In this document: one piece after another, positions 7,400 through 16,558 of the stretch
Layout: every line of letters starts with the position of its first letter
How positions within the stretch are numbered: the first letter of the stretch is position 1
Made by a program: the position numbers and the translations under genes
Notes under the pieces: generated by a model
Database searches by the model: none
Told to the model about the DNA's origin: nothing
What the model saw: the letters and a program-made list of their open reading frames with translations, nothing else
Assembly (NCBI RefSeq): GCF_003335085.1
Contig: NZ_QPEJ01000014.1
Coordinates: forward strand, 1 to 64,000
DNA length: 64,000 bases
From: Polaribacter sp. WD7
Lineage (GTDB): Bacteria > Bacteroidota > Bacteroidia > Flavobacteriales > Flavobacteriaceae
Direction of reading: 5' to 3'

Positions 7400-9925
7400 T
7401 TATTTTTTTATGTTAGCGTTAATTTCTATGTTTTCTTTTCCTACAGATAGTAAATTTGCAAATAACTTATAAGCTCCTGTAACACCTGCTGGTAATTCTC
7501 TAAAAAAACTTAAACCAGTATAAATATAATTTCCTTTGCCATATTTGGCTATTAACAAGCTTCCTAATTTAGGCGTTTCTCCTTCATCATTCATAGATAA
7601 AACAGGAGTATATTGTTCTGCCCATACATTAGGAAAATACAAGCCTCTTTCTTGTACCCAACCTTTAAAATCTGCATCTGTAATTTTGTTAGGAAAATTT
7701 AGTAAAGAATTATCTGGATCTAGAACAGTTACCTCTGCAAATTCATTAGTTACTCTATCTCTAGACAATTTTAATGGGTAAGGTGCACCTACATCTACTC
7801 TTCTATTTGTATTGTATTGCACTATTAAGTTACCCCCTTTATTTACATAATCTAAAAGAAATTTTTGTTTAAAATTCAGTTCCTTAACCACATTATAAGC
7901 TCTAATACCTAAAACAATAGCATCAAAATTTGCTAAATTTTTAGCATTAATTTCTGTAGGATTTATAATAACTACATTGTATCCTATTTGTTTTAAACTT
8001 TCAGGAATAGCATCTCCTGCACCTTTAATATAGCCTATATTATTACCAGCTTTTTTAATATTTAAGCGTACTATCTTAGCTTCTGAATTTAACAATACAG
8101 ATTGTTTGGGTATGTGGTTATAATTGATTTCTATCAACTCTTGTTCATATTTTTTACCTTCAAGAGTTGCAATTGCTTTCAATTTTCCTTCAGATTCATT
8201 TTGAGGCGGTGTTACAAAAAATTCAATAGTTTGTTTGTCATTTTTTTGCTGAACATCAAAAAATTGTTTCTTTGGGGTTACAATCCAATTTTCAGGAGCC
8301 TGTAAAGACACTTCTCCATTAATAAAATTAGCTCCTGCCCTAACCTCTACTACTACTTTTTTAGCAATACTATCAGAAAATATAAGTACTTTATCTTTTA
8401 ACTTCGTAGTTACCTTTGGCAATACCTCAAAAGGTTCATAAATTTCACCCTTATCGCGCTCAGCATAACGTCTTACAATATTTTTTGTAATGGTTATTGG
8501 CACACTGTTAATTATCAAATTAAAATCAATTTTGGTTTCTTTTGGTGTTTCTGGTTTTCCTATTAATTTTTGATCATCCACAGTATATACACCTAATTCC
8601 CATGGTTTTTTTAACCAATAAGGATCAGAGTATTTAGACGTTTCTAAAACAAAAGTTTCTTTAAAATTAAGTTTTTCATTTTCACTTAGTCGTACACCTT
8701 TAAAAATTTCTTCTTTATCAATATGAGATTTTAACGAGGTTAATTGAATGGTAACAGTACTTCTATTTAAAAGTTCAAAATTTACATCTACTTTCTCATT
8801 TAATACACCATAAGAACTATTGGCTGAAGCCTCTAGATACAAACCAGCACAAGCCTCTATAATTTCTTTTATCTGTTTTTCTTTAATTGTTTTCCAGTGT
8901 TCATCTTCTAAGTTTTTTATCAAACTATAAGCATCCATTAACTTCGGTAAATGTTTTTCTGGATTTACAAAATCGAAATTTTGTTCAATTTCATATAAAA
9001 TTTCACCTACTTCTCCTCCATTTTCTATCCGATTCCATGTTGTATTTATCCCTGCAAAAACATCTTTCTCATCTTTAGGAGCTTCACCTTTTAAAAACTC
9101 TAAATATTCATTTTGACTGCCTCTTGTAGTAAGTCTTCCAAAACCTTGACATAAATGTTGACTACTTGCTATAGAAGCCAACTCATTGTTAGACAAACCT
9201 TTTAACGGGTAATAAACACCTATATCAAAAGATAAAAAATTGGGGTTTTCTTTGGTAGCGCTTTCAAATTTTTCTCTACTTCCGTAAAACCACCAAGATG
9301 TATTAAAAAATAAACGTTTGGGCTTCCAAGTTTTTGTATACTTAAGTTGATCTTTAAATTTTGTGGTATCTGCTGCCAAATCGAAAGCCTCTACACTTAA
9401 CATAGCAGAAGTTGTATGATGCCCATGTGTTGTTCCTGGAGTTCTATGATTAAATCTATTGATAATTACATCTGGTTGAAAGGTTCTAATAGCCCAAACA
9501 ACATCACTCAAAACCTTTTCTTTATCCCAAATTTCTAGGGTCTCTTTTGGGTGTTTAGAATAACCAAAATCGTTTGCCCTTGTAAAAAATTGTTCTCCTC
9601 CATCTACTCCTCTTGCAGCCAATAGTTCTTGAGTTCTAATTACGCCTAACAATTCTCTAATTTCAGAACCAATCAAGTTTTGCCCTCCATCTCCTCTAGT
9701 TAAAGATAAATAACCCGTTCTTGCCTTTACATTGTTTGCCAAATATGCAATTAGACGTGTATTTTCATCATCTGGATGAGCAGCAATGTACAAAGCGGTA
9801 CCTAAAAAGTTGAGTTTTTGTACTTTTTCGTAAATCTGATTAGAGGATAATTTTTGGGGTTTCTGTGCTAGAATAGATACAGAAAGCATTAAAAATAGGG
9901 AATGGAATAGTAAATATTTTTTCAT
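7400..9925 (-). CDS. secreted PIG-L-family deacetylase with C-terminal GATase-like domain
   Basis: 841 aa from the ATG at 9925; a TTG three codons upstream is less likely. The signal peptide 'MKKYLLFHSLFLMLSVSILAQ' sends it to the periplasm or outside. The PIG-L/LmbE domain shows 'AHPDDENTR' (about 55-63) and 'THGHHTTSAML' (about 168-178), the zinc-binding motifs of N-acetylglucosamine-type deacetylases. The middle has beta-rich domains, and the C-terminal third resembles a type 1 GATase/ThuA-like fold ('GIRAYN', 'GGNLIVQYN'). The operon suggests it trims an acylated sugar before uptake by the downstream symporter. Confidence 0.85.
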   Translation of the reverse strand: MKKYLLFHSLFLMLSVSILAQKPQKLSSNQIYEKVQKLNFLGTALYIAAHPDDENTRLIAYLANNVKARTGYLSLTRGDGGQNLIGSEIRELLGVIRTQELLAARGVDGGEQFFTRANDFGYSKHPKETLEIWDKEKVLSDVVWAIRTFQPDVIINRFNHRTPGTTHGHHTTSAMLSVEAFDLAADTTKFKDQLKYTKTWKPKRLFFNTSWWFYGSREKFESATKENPNFLSFDIGVYYPLKGLSNNELASIASSQHLCQGFGRLTTRGSQNEYLEFLKGEAPKDEKDVFAGINTTWNRIENGGEVGEILYEIEQNFDFVNPEKHLPKLMDAYSLIKNLEDEHWKTIKEKQIKEIIEACAGLYLEASANSSYGVLNEKVDVNFELLNRSTVTIQLTSLKSHIDKEEIFKGVRLSENEKLNFKETFVLETSKYSDPYWLKKPWELGVYTVDDQKLIGKPETPKETKIDFNLIINSVPITITKNIVRRYAERDKGEIYEPFEVLPKVTTKLKDKVLIFSDSIAKKVVVEVRAGANFINGEVSLQAPENWIVTPKKQFFDVQQKNDKQTIEFFVTPPQNESEGKLKAIATLEGKKYEQELIEINYNHIPKQSVLLNSEAKIVRLNIKKAGNNIGYIKGAGDAIPESLKQIGYNVVIINPTEINAKNLANFDAIVLGIRAYNVVKELNFKQKFLLDYVNKGGNLIVQYNTNRRVDVGAPYPLKLSRDRVTNEFAEVTVLDPDNSLLNFPNKITDADFKGWVQERGLYFPNVWAEQYTPVLSMNDEGETPKLGSLLIAKYGKGNYIYTGLSFFRELPAGVTGAYKLFANLLSVGKENIEINANIKK

Positions 9926-9948
9926 TCTTTTCAATAAAATTCAATTCA

Positions 9949-10004
9949 AGGTCGAGCGCAGTCGAGACCTTAATGATAACTTCTCGACTGCACTCGAGGA
10001 GACC
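9949..10004. repeat. GC-rich palindromic element (REP/BIME-like)
   Basis: GTCGAGCGCAGTCGAGA at 9951-9967 and TCTCGACTGCACTCGAG at 9982-9998 are 17-bp inverted arms with two mismatches around a 14-bp loop. The GC content contrasts with the AT-rich surroundings. TCTCGACTGCGCTCGA-type palindromes recur between genes in many flavobacterial genomes. It lies between the divergent deacetylase and dnaN genes. Confidence 0.7.
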
Positions 10005-10157
10005 CTTTGTCTTTTTATTTCTAAAAAGAAGTCACACAAAAGTAACTTTTTTATACAGCTAAAATAATGTATTAACATAATTATAACGTTTCTAAATTCA
10101 TGAACAAAATGCTCATAACCTGTTGATAAATTAATTTTTAAAATCACTTATTAAAGT

Positions 10158-10165
10158 TATATTTG
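10158..10165 (+). promoter_or_regulatory. -7 box (TATATTTG) of dnaN promoter
   Basis: TATATTTG matches the Bacteroidota -7 consensus TAnnTTTG and lies 26 bp before the dnaN start. No TTG is seen at the usual distance upstream, so the -33 element is weak or absent. Confidence 0.5.
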
Positions 10166-10191
10166 TAGGTATAATTAAGAAAATTAAATAA

Positions 10192-11310
10192 ATGAAATTT
10201 ATTGTATCGAGTTCGCAATTGTTAAAGCAATTACAAGTTTTAGGCGGCGTTATAAATAGCAACAATACCTTACCTATTTTAGATAACTTTTTGTTTGAAT
10301 TATCTGAAAATCAACTAAAAGTTTCTGCATCAGATTTAGAAACAACAATGAGCGCTGTTGTTGATGTAGAAAGTGATAGTGCTGGATCTATAGCTGTTTC
10401 TGCCCGTTTGTTACTAGATACTTTAAAGACATTTCCAGACCAACCTTTAACATTTAAAACAGAAGGAGACAATACTATAGAGATTAGTTCTGACCAAGGA
10501 AAGTATGACATGGCTTATTTTGGAGGTGATGAGTTTCCTAAAGCTGTTTCTTTAGCATCACCAAGTACAACTGTAGTTACTGCTCATATTTTAGGAACTG
10601 CTATTTCTAAAACTATTTTTGCTGCTGGTAATGATGATTTACGTCCGGTTATGAGTGGTGTTTTCTTTCAATTTAGTTCTCAAAGTTTAACTTTTGTAGC
10701 TACAGATGCTCATAAATTGGTTAAATATTCTAGAACAGATGTTACTGCAGACCAAACTGCAGAATTTATTATGCCCAAAAAACCTTTAAATCTATTAAAA
10801 GGAATTTTAGGAGGCTCAGAAAGTGAAGTTACCATAGAGTATAATGATGCTAATGCCAAATTTACATTTGATAACGTAGTGTTAGTGTGTCGTTTAATAG
10901 ATGGTAAATACCCAAATTACGAAGCTGTAATCCCAAAAGAAAATCCAAATAAATTAACTGTAGATAGAGCTTCTTTTTTAAATTCTGTTAGACGTGTGTC
11001 TATTTTCTCAAGTAAAACTACGCATCAAATTCGTTTAAAAATGGCAGGAACAGAATTAAATATTTCTGCTGAAGATTTAGACTTTTCTAACAAAGCAGAT
11101 GAGCGATTAAGCTGTGATTATCAAGGTGATGACATGCAAATTGGTTTCAATTCTCGTTTTTTAAGTGAAATGCTAAACAACCTAAACTCTAGTGAAGTGT
11201 TAATTGAAATGTCTTTACCAAACAGAGCTGGTATTTTAACACCAATAGATGGTACTGATGAAGGTGAAAAAATTACAATGCTAGTAATGCCTGTGATGCT
11301 AAACAACTAG
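10192..11310 (+). CDS. dnaN: DNA polymerase III beta subunit (sliding clamp)
   Basis: 372 aa, the normal clamp length, with the three repeated clamp domains. Landmarks include 'VINSNNTLPILDNFLFEL' near the N-terminus, 'LRPVMSGVFF' at the start of domain 2, 'RLIDGKYPNYEAVIP' in domain 2 and the C-terminal 'TMLVMPVML', which corresponds to the usual MPM(R/K)L end. It tethers DNA polymerase III to DNA during replication. It stands alone with its own -7 box and terminator and is not linked to dnaA here. Confidence 0.97.
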   Translation: MKFIVSSSQLLKQLQVLGGVINSNNTLPILDNFLFELSENQLKVSASDLETTMSAVVDVESDSAGSIAVSARLLLDTLKTFPDQPLTFKTEGDNTIEISSDQGKYDMAYFGGDEFPKAVSLASPSTTVVTAHILGTAISKTIFAAGNDDLRPVMSGVFFQFSSQSLTFVATDAHKLVKYSRTDVTADQTAEFIMPKKPLNLLKGILGGSESEVTIEYNDANAKFTFDNVVLVCRLIDGKYPNYEAVIPKENPNKLTVDRASFLNSVRRVSIFSSKTTHQIRLKMAGTELNISAEDLDFSNKADERLSCDYQGDDMQIGFNSRFLSEMLNNLNSSEVLIEMSLPNRAGILTPIDGTDEGEKITMLVMPVMLNN

Positions 11311-11383
11311 TAAATTAGTCGTTTTATATATCCCGTTATTTGTACTGTACCTAATTTAGTAAAATAAGATTTATAATATTAAG

Positions 11384-11416
11384 AAAACCACAACTTTTAG
11401 TTGTGGTTTTTTGTTT
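11384..11416 (+). terminator. rho-independent terminator after dnaN
   Basis: Perfect 11-bp stem AAAACCACAAC / GTTGTGGTTTT with a 5-nt loop, followed by a T-rich tract. The T-tract lies just before the start of the next gene. Confidence 0.85.
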
Positions 11417-11427
11417 ACATTTATCAA

Positions 11428-12024
11428 ATGAATTTCTTAGCACACCTCTACCTTTCTAAAAATAATACCAATATTATGATTGGAAATTTTATAGCCGACC
11501 ACGTTAGAGGAAATCAATTTAGCCATTTTAATGACGAGATTCAACAAGGAATTTTATTACACAGAGAAATAGACACCTTTACAGATGCACACGAAATTGT
11601 AAGAAAGAGCAAACGCAGATTACACGAACGTTATAGACACTATGATGGTGTTATTATCGATATTTTTTTCGACTATTTTTTAGCGAAAAATTGGACAACT
11701 TATTCTGCAATTCCTTTAGATATTTATACCAGTTCAATTTATAATTTGTTTCAAGAAAAATATGACGAATTACCTGTAAAATCACAACAATTCATCAATT
11801 ACATGATAGCTTATGATATCTTATACAATTACCAGTTTGAAGAAGGAATTTCAAAGGTTTTAAACGGAATGAACAAAAGAACTAAAGGCAAATCGCAAAT
11901 GCACTTAGCTATTGAAGATTTAAAAAATCTAAGTTCAACTTTTGAAAAAGACTTTACACTCTTTTTTAAAGATTTGATAGCTTTTTCAAATCAAAAACTA
12001 GCAGTAATAAGAAAACAATTATAA
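11428..12024 (+). CDS. acyl carrier protein phosphodiesterase-like protein (AcpH/DUF479)
   Basis: 198 aa from ATG 11428; the frame also opens at a TTG inside the dnaN terminator, which I reject. 'MNFLAHLYLS' at the start, 'GNFIADHVRG', 'GILLHREIDTFTDAH' and 'DGVIIDIFFDYFLAKNW' are hallmarks of the DUF479/AcpH family, an HD-domain-like phosphodiesterase that removes 4'-phosphopantetheine from acyl carrier protein. In Bacteroidota the activity has mostly been assumed by homology. The next gene starts 2 bp downstream. Confidence 0.85.
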   Translation: MNFLAHLYLSKNNTNIMIGNFIADHVRGNQFSHFNDEIQQGILLHREIDTFTDAHEIVRKSKRRLHERYRHYDGVIIDIFFDYFLAKNWTTYSAIPLDIYTSSIYNLFQEKYDELPVKSQQFINYMIAYDILYNYQFEEGISKVLNGMNKRTKGKSQMHLAIEDLKNLSSTFEKDFTLFFKDLIAFSNQKLAVIRKQL

Positions 12025-12026
12025 TC

Positions 12027-13706
12027 ATGAATAAGACACTTTTCTTAGCCATTTTAGTATCCTTATTCATTGCTTGTAAAAAGAACAAGATTACAGGAGT
12101 AATTGCAGAAAAAGCAATGGTTGTTTCTGCAAGAAAGGAAGCTTCTAAAATTGGAATAAGTATTCTTAAAAAAGGAGGAAATGCTTTTGATGCAATGGTT
12201 GCTACAGAATTAGCTTTGGCTGTTGCATATCCTTATGCAGGTAATATAGGTGGTGGTGGGTTTATGGTTTATAGAAAAAATGATGGAGACATAGGCGCTT
12301 TAGATTACAGAGAAAAAGCACCTTTAAACGCAAAAAAAGACATGTTTTTAGACAGTCTAGGAAATGTTATTGATGGAAAAAGCACTCTTGGAGCAATGGC
12401 TGTTGGAGTTCCTGGAACAATTGCTGGTGTTTTTGCTACTCATAAAAAATTTGGATCCTTACCCATGTCTAAAATTCTACAACCGGTTATAGAATTAGCT
12501 AAACGTGGAGTTGTAGTCACAAAAAAACAAGAAGCAAGAATCAAAAAATATCAACCCTATTTTAAAAAAATAAATACTTCTAAAATACTTTTAGATTCTA
12601 TTTGGAAAGAAAAAGATACCATAAAATATATTGCTCTAGCAGAAACCTTAGAACGTATAGCCATAAATGGCAAAAAAGAATTTTATACTGGTGAAACTGC
12701 AAAACGTTTTGTTAAATTTATACAAGCAAATGGCGGGATTATAACTTTAGAAGACTTAGCTAAATACGAGGCAAAGTGGAGAAAACCTATTACTTTTACT
12801 TACGATGATTTGCGAATAATTTCTATGTCTCCTCCTTCTAGTGGTGGTATTTGTTTAGCACAAATTATGAATGCAATAGAGCCTTTTGATTTGCATGAGT
12901 ATGGGCACAATTCTCCAAAAACTATTCAAGTAATTAGTGAAGCAGAAAGACGTGCATACGCTGATAGAAGTTTCTTTTTAGGTGACCCTGATTTTGTAAA
13001 AATACCTTTAAAAAAATTAATTTCTAAAGAGTATACAAAAGAACGAATGCATAACTTCTCTTTTGAAAAAGCAACAAAATCTTCTGATGTTTCCCACGGA
13101 AGTATAGAAATCACAGAAAGTGATGAGACTACTCATTATTCTATAGTAGACTCCTTTGGCAATGCTGTTTCGGTAACAACAACCATTAACGGAGCATATG
13201 GTTCTAAATTATATTGTTCTGATTTAGGTTTCTTTTTGAATAATGAAATGGATGATTTTTCTAGCAAACCAGGTATACCCAACATGTTTGGTTTAATTGG
13301 CGCCAAAGCTAATGAAATTGCACCAGAAAAGCGAATGTTAAGTTCTATGACACCTACCATTATAGAAAAAAACGGCAACTTATTTATGGTTGTTGGTACA
13401 CCTGGAGGCTCTACTATTATTACCTCTGTTTTACAAACCATTTTAAATGTACATGAATTTAATATGGGTATACAAGAAGCTGTAAACCAGCCTCGTTTTC
13501 ACCACCAATGGTTACCTGATGAAATTAGAATTGAACCTGATAAATTCGAGAAAAACACAATTTTAGAGTTGAATAGATTAGGATACCCAACAAATACAAA
13601 AAGAACTCCTGTTATTGGTAAAGTTGATGCCATCTTAATACTTTCCAATGGAAAATTAGAAGGAGGTGCAGACCCAAGAGGAGATGACACCGCTATTGGG
13701 TTTTAA
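12027..13706 (+). CDS. ggt: gamma-glutamyltransferase, lipoprotein
   Basis: 559 aa. The N-terminus ends in a lipobox-like 'LFIAC', so the enzyme is probably lipid-anchored outside the cytoplasm. It follows the Ntn-hydrolase GGT layout: large subunit, then the autoprocessing site with nucleophile Thr in '[10 protein letters not shown]' (about 364-373), then the small subunit with 'GTPGGSTII' and the C-terminal '[15 protein letters not shown]'. It transfers or hydrolyses the gamma-glutamyl group of glutathione and related peptides. Start directly after the AcpH-like gene (2 bp), suggesting co-transcription. Confidence 0.93.
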   Translation: MNKTLFLAILVSLFIACKKNKITGVIAEKAMVVSARKEASKIGISILKKGGNAFDAMVATELALAVAYPYAGNIGGGGFMVYRKNDGDIGALDYREKAPLNAKKDMFLDSLGNVIDGKSTLGAMAVGVPGTIAGVFATHKKFGSLPMSKILQPVIELAKRGVVVTKKQEARIKKYQPYFKKINTSKILLDSIWKEKDTIKYIALAETLERIAINGKKEFYTGETAKRFVKFIQANGGIITLEDLAKYEAKWRKPITFTYDDLRIISMSPPSSGGICLAQIMNAIEPFDLHEYGHNSPKTIQVISEAERRAYADRSFFLGDPDFVKIPLKKLISKEYTKERMHNFSFEKATKSSDVSHGSIEITESDETTHYSIVDSFGNAVSVTTTINGAYGSKLYCSDLGFFLNNEMDDFSSKPGIPNMFGLIGAKANEIAPEKRMLSSMTPTIIEKNGNLFMVVGTPGGSTIITSVLQTILNVHEFNMGIQEAVNQPRFHHQWLPDEIRIEPDKFEKNTILELNRLGYPTNTKRTPVIGKVDAILILSNGKLEGGADPRGDDTAIGF

Positions 13707-13735
13707 TCGTTAATAAATTTAAAAAAAACAAAAAT

Positions 13736-14155
13736 ATGAATGTACAACCCTTTCACTTATCAATTCCTGTAAAAGATTTAGCAAAATGCAGGTCATTTTA
13801 CAGAGATGTTTTAAACTGCAAAGAAGGTAGAAGTACTAATGAATGGGTAGATTTTGACTTTTTTGGTCACCAGTTTGTACTACACCAAAAAGACGATTTT
13901 AATCCTCAAAGAATATCTAATATTGTTGATGGCCAAGGTGTACCTGTACCTCATTTTGGAGTTGTATTAACTTGGGATGATTGGCATAGTTTGTCTTCAA
14001 GACTTCAAAAAGAAAACACAGTATTTGTTATTGAGCCTTGTATTCGTTTTAAAGGTAAAGTTGGTGAACAAGCAACAATGTTTTTTAAAGACCCTGAGGG
14101 AAATGCATTAGAATTTAAAGCTTTTAAAGATATTAACCAATTATTTGCAAAGTAA
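13736..14155 (+). CDS. VOC-superfamily (glyoxalase/dioxygenase-like) protein
   Basis: 139 aa. A single glyoxalase/bleomycin-resistance fold: '[20 protein letters not shown]' at residues 7-26 and '[15 protein letters not shown]' at the C-terminus, where the metal-binding His (position 7) and Glu are expected. The middle '[14 protein letters not shown]' adds the second metal His. It probably binds a divalent metal; the substrate is unknown. It is 29 bp after ggt and just ahead of a pseudouridine synthase gene. Confidence 0.85.
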   Translation: MNVQPFHLSIPVKDLAKCRSFYRDVLNCKEGRSTNEWVDFDFFGHQFVLHQKDDFNPQRISNIVDGQGVPVPHFGVVLTWDDWHSLSSRLQKENTVFVIEPCIRFKGKVGEQATMFFKDPEGNALEFKAFKDINQLFAK

Positions 14156-14162
14156 ATTACTT

Positions 14163-15020
14163 ATGCAAATATTAGAAACACACACTAGTAAAACACAAGA
14201 GTTACCTATTCGTTTTCAGGAGTATGGTGTTGCTATTTTTAAAACTATAACTACAAAATCGGCTTTAAAAAAGGCTATCAAAAAAAAGCAAATTTATATA
14301 GATGGTATTTTAGCAACAACCTCTAAATTTATTTTAGGAGGAGAACAAATAGACTTAGTAAAAACTAAAGAAAATAGATTTCAAAAAAAATTAGCTTTAA
14401 ATTTAGAAGTCCTGTTTGAGGACGATTATTTAGCTATCATCTGTAAACCTCCTGGTGTTTTAGTAAGTGGAAACAAATTTGTTACCGTTGTAAATGCATT
14501 GCCACAAAACTTAAAAAGAAGCAAACAAAAAGATGCAATACACCCTCAGCCAATACATAGATTAGACTATCCTACAAGTGGTCTTTTATTGGTTGGCAAA
14601 ACAATTTCATCTATACAAATATTAAGTAAATTATTTGAGCATAAAAAAATAAAAAAAACGTATTACGCTGTAGTTATTGGAAAAATATGCTCTGGAGGAA
14701 CTATAAACTTTGCTGTAGATAACAAAAATGCTTCAACATTATTTACAGTTATAAAAACTGTAGAATCTAAACGATTTATTTTTTTAAACTTAGTAAAGTT
14801 GTCTCCAAAAACAGGTAGAAAGCACCAATTACGTAAACATTTATCAAGTATTGGTCATCAAATATTAGGTGATAAAGATTATGGCGAAAAAGAGCTATTT
14901 TTAAAAGGAAAAGGGTTGTATTTGCACGCTTATAAATTAGAGTTTCTACATCCGTTTACAAAAGAAAAAATTATTATATCTAAAAAATTGCCCCAGAAAT
15001 TTTCTAAGATATTTCCTTAA
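14163..15020 (+). CDS. RluA-family RNA pseudouridine synthase
   Basis: 285 aa from ATG 14163; an in-frame TTG at 14145 overlapping the previous gene is less likely. An N-terminal S4-like RNA-binding segment (about 20-65) is followed by the catalytic domain with 'HRLDYPTSGLLLVGK' (Asp is the nucleophile) and 'LSPKTGRKHQLRKHLSSIGH', both RluA-family motifs. It isomerises uridines in rRNA or tRNA; which one cannot be told. Confidence 0.88.
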   Translation: MQILETHTSKTQELPIRFQEYGVAIFKTITTKSALKKAIKKKQIYIDGILATTSKFILGGEQIDLVKTKENRFQKKLALNLEVLFEDDYLAIICKPPGVLVSGNKFVTVVNALPQNLKRSKQKDAIHPQPIHRLDYPTSGLLLVGKTISSIQILSKLFEHKKIKKTYYAVVIGKICSGGTINFAVDNKNASTLFTVIKTVESKRFIFLNLVKLSPKTGRKHQLRKHLSSIGHQILGDKDYGEKELFLKGKGLYLHAYKLEFLHPFTKEKIIISKKLPQKFSKIFP

Positions 15021-15100
15021 TAAGTAACACTTAACAAATCGTCAACCTAGACACTAACAAAAATCAGAAATGACATTATCAACAATAAACATGATAATAA

Positions 15101-15229
15101 AAAATTAGGTTTTTGAGCAGGAATTGTACCTATAAACAAATTGCAAAATACCCTATTGCTGATAAAGGAAAACCTCAAAAAATAGAAACCCAAAAACATG
15201 TTTTAAATTATTATGAGACAAACAAATAG
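15101..15229 (+). pseudogene. possible gene remnant without a start codon
   Basis: A 42-codon open frame after a stop at 15098 encodes a hydrophilic peptide (ending ...QKHVLNYYETNK) that looks like the C-terminus of a globular protein. There is no upstream ATG in frame, and adjacent frames are full of stops. I do not recognise a family. It may be the tail of a deleted gene or chance. Confidence 0.25.
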
Positions 15230-15280
15230 TTTCTTCTTTCAAAAATTAATATTTTAGCTTCTTAATTTTTAACCTTAAAA

Positions 15281-16558
15281 ATGAAGAAGCTTTTTAAATT
15301 TATTGGACTCTTTTTTTTGCTTTTAATTATTGTAGGCGGAATTTATTATCTTATAAATAATGAACCTTTACCTCAAGGAAAAAAAGGTAAAGAAGCAGAT
15401 GCTTTAGCTATAAAAATGTTAAATGCATTACATTATGATACCTATGAAAATACAGAAATTTTAGAATGGAGTTTTAGAGGTTCTAATTTTTACAAATGGC
15501 AAAAAAATGAAGATATTGCAACTGTTTCTTGGGATAATAATAAAGTAGTTTTACATACAAAACAACCAAACTTATCTGAAGTTTTTGTTAATGCTAAAAA
15601 AGTTAAAAACCCAAAATTGATTAAAAAGGCTACAAATTATTTTAATAATGATTCCTTTTGGTTAGTAGCCCCATATAAAATATTTGATAAAGATACAGAA
15701 AGACGTCTTGTAAAACATGATGGTAAAGATGCATTATTAGTTACCTACACATCTGGCGGATCTACTCCTGGAGATTCTTATCTCTGGATTTTAGACGAAA
15801 ATTACTTTCCGATCGCTTACAAAATGTGGACAAAAATTATTCCTATTGGCGGAGTTTCTGCTACGTGGTCTGACTGGAAAAAAACTGACGCAGGCATTCA
15901 ATTACCTACAAAGCACAAGTTATCTTTATTTGGTATAGAAATTTCAATGGGAGATGTAAAAGCTTATAACCAAAATGCTGATGATTTGGCTAATAAAATT
16001 CTAAAAGCCGTCAAACACAAAGCATACAAAAATACAAGGTATTTAGAATGGAGTTTTGCAGACAAAAGACATTTTAAATGGGATAAAGAAAAACATATTG
16101 TAGATGTTTCTTGGGATAGTGTTAAAGTTAACTTACATCCAGCAAATATAAAAAATAGTACCGTTTATTTTAACTCAGTAAAACAAGAAAATCCTTCGCA
16201 AAAAATAATTAAAAAGGCTTGGAATATTTTTAATAATGATTCTTTTTGGTTAGTTGCTCCTCATAAATTATTTGATGATGGTGTTGTTAGAAATGTTATA
16301 AACATTGATGATAAAGATGCATTACAAGTTACTTATACTAGTGGTGGTACAACTCCAGGAGATGCCTATATTTGGATTTTAGACACAAATTATATACCAA
16401 AAAGTTATAAAATGTATTTAAAAAACGGAAGAATTACTGGTACACCTGCAACTTGGGAAGATTGGATTACTACAAAAAGTGGTACGTTATTACCAACAAA
16501 TCATACCTTAGGCAAAGGCAGACAGCTTAGTATGGGCACTGTAAAAGCATATAATTAA
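15281..16558 (+). CDS. membrane-anchored protein with two tandem LolA-like domains
   Basis: 425 aa. One N-terminal membrane segment (about 5-24), the rest outside. The body is an internal duplication: 'ILEWSFRGSNFYKW' / 'YLEWSFADKRHFKW', 'NNDSFWLVAPYKIFD' / 'NNDSFWLVAPHKLFD', 'LLVTYTSGGSTPGDSY' / 'LQVTYTSGGTTPGDAY', and 'GDVKAYN' / 'GTVKAYN' recur with a period of about 200 residues. Single-domain flavobacterial relatives look like LolA/DUF6503-type beta folds, but that link is by eye. Function unknown. It overlaps the downstream permease gene by one base (TAATG). Confidence 0.7.
   Translation: MKKLFKFIGLFFLLLIIVGGIYYLINNEPLPQGKKGKEADALAIKMLNALHYDTYENTEILEWSFRGSNFYKWQKNEDIATVSWDNNKVVLHTKQPNLSEVFVNAKKVKNPKLIKKATNYFNNDSFWLVAPYKIFDKDTERRLVKHDGKDALLVTYTSGGSTPGDSYLWILDENYFPIAYKMWTKIIPIGGVSATWSDWKKTDAGIQLPTKHKLSLFGIEISMGDVKAYNQNADDLANKILKAVKHKAYKNTRYLEWSFADKRHFKWDKEKHIVDVSWDSVKVNLHPANIKNSTVYFNSVKQENPSQKIIKKAWNIFNNDSFWLVAPHKLFDDGVVRNVINIDDKDALQVTYTSGGTTPGDAYIWILDTNYIPKSYKMYLKNGRITGTPATWEDWITTKSGTLLPTNHTLGKGRQLSMGTVKAYN

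Noticed and set aside
9941..10147. 68-codon minus-strand frame
   Set aside because: It runs through the GC-rich palindrome and the dnaN promoter; no start signal or protein character.
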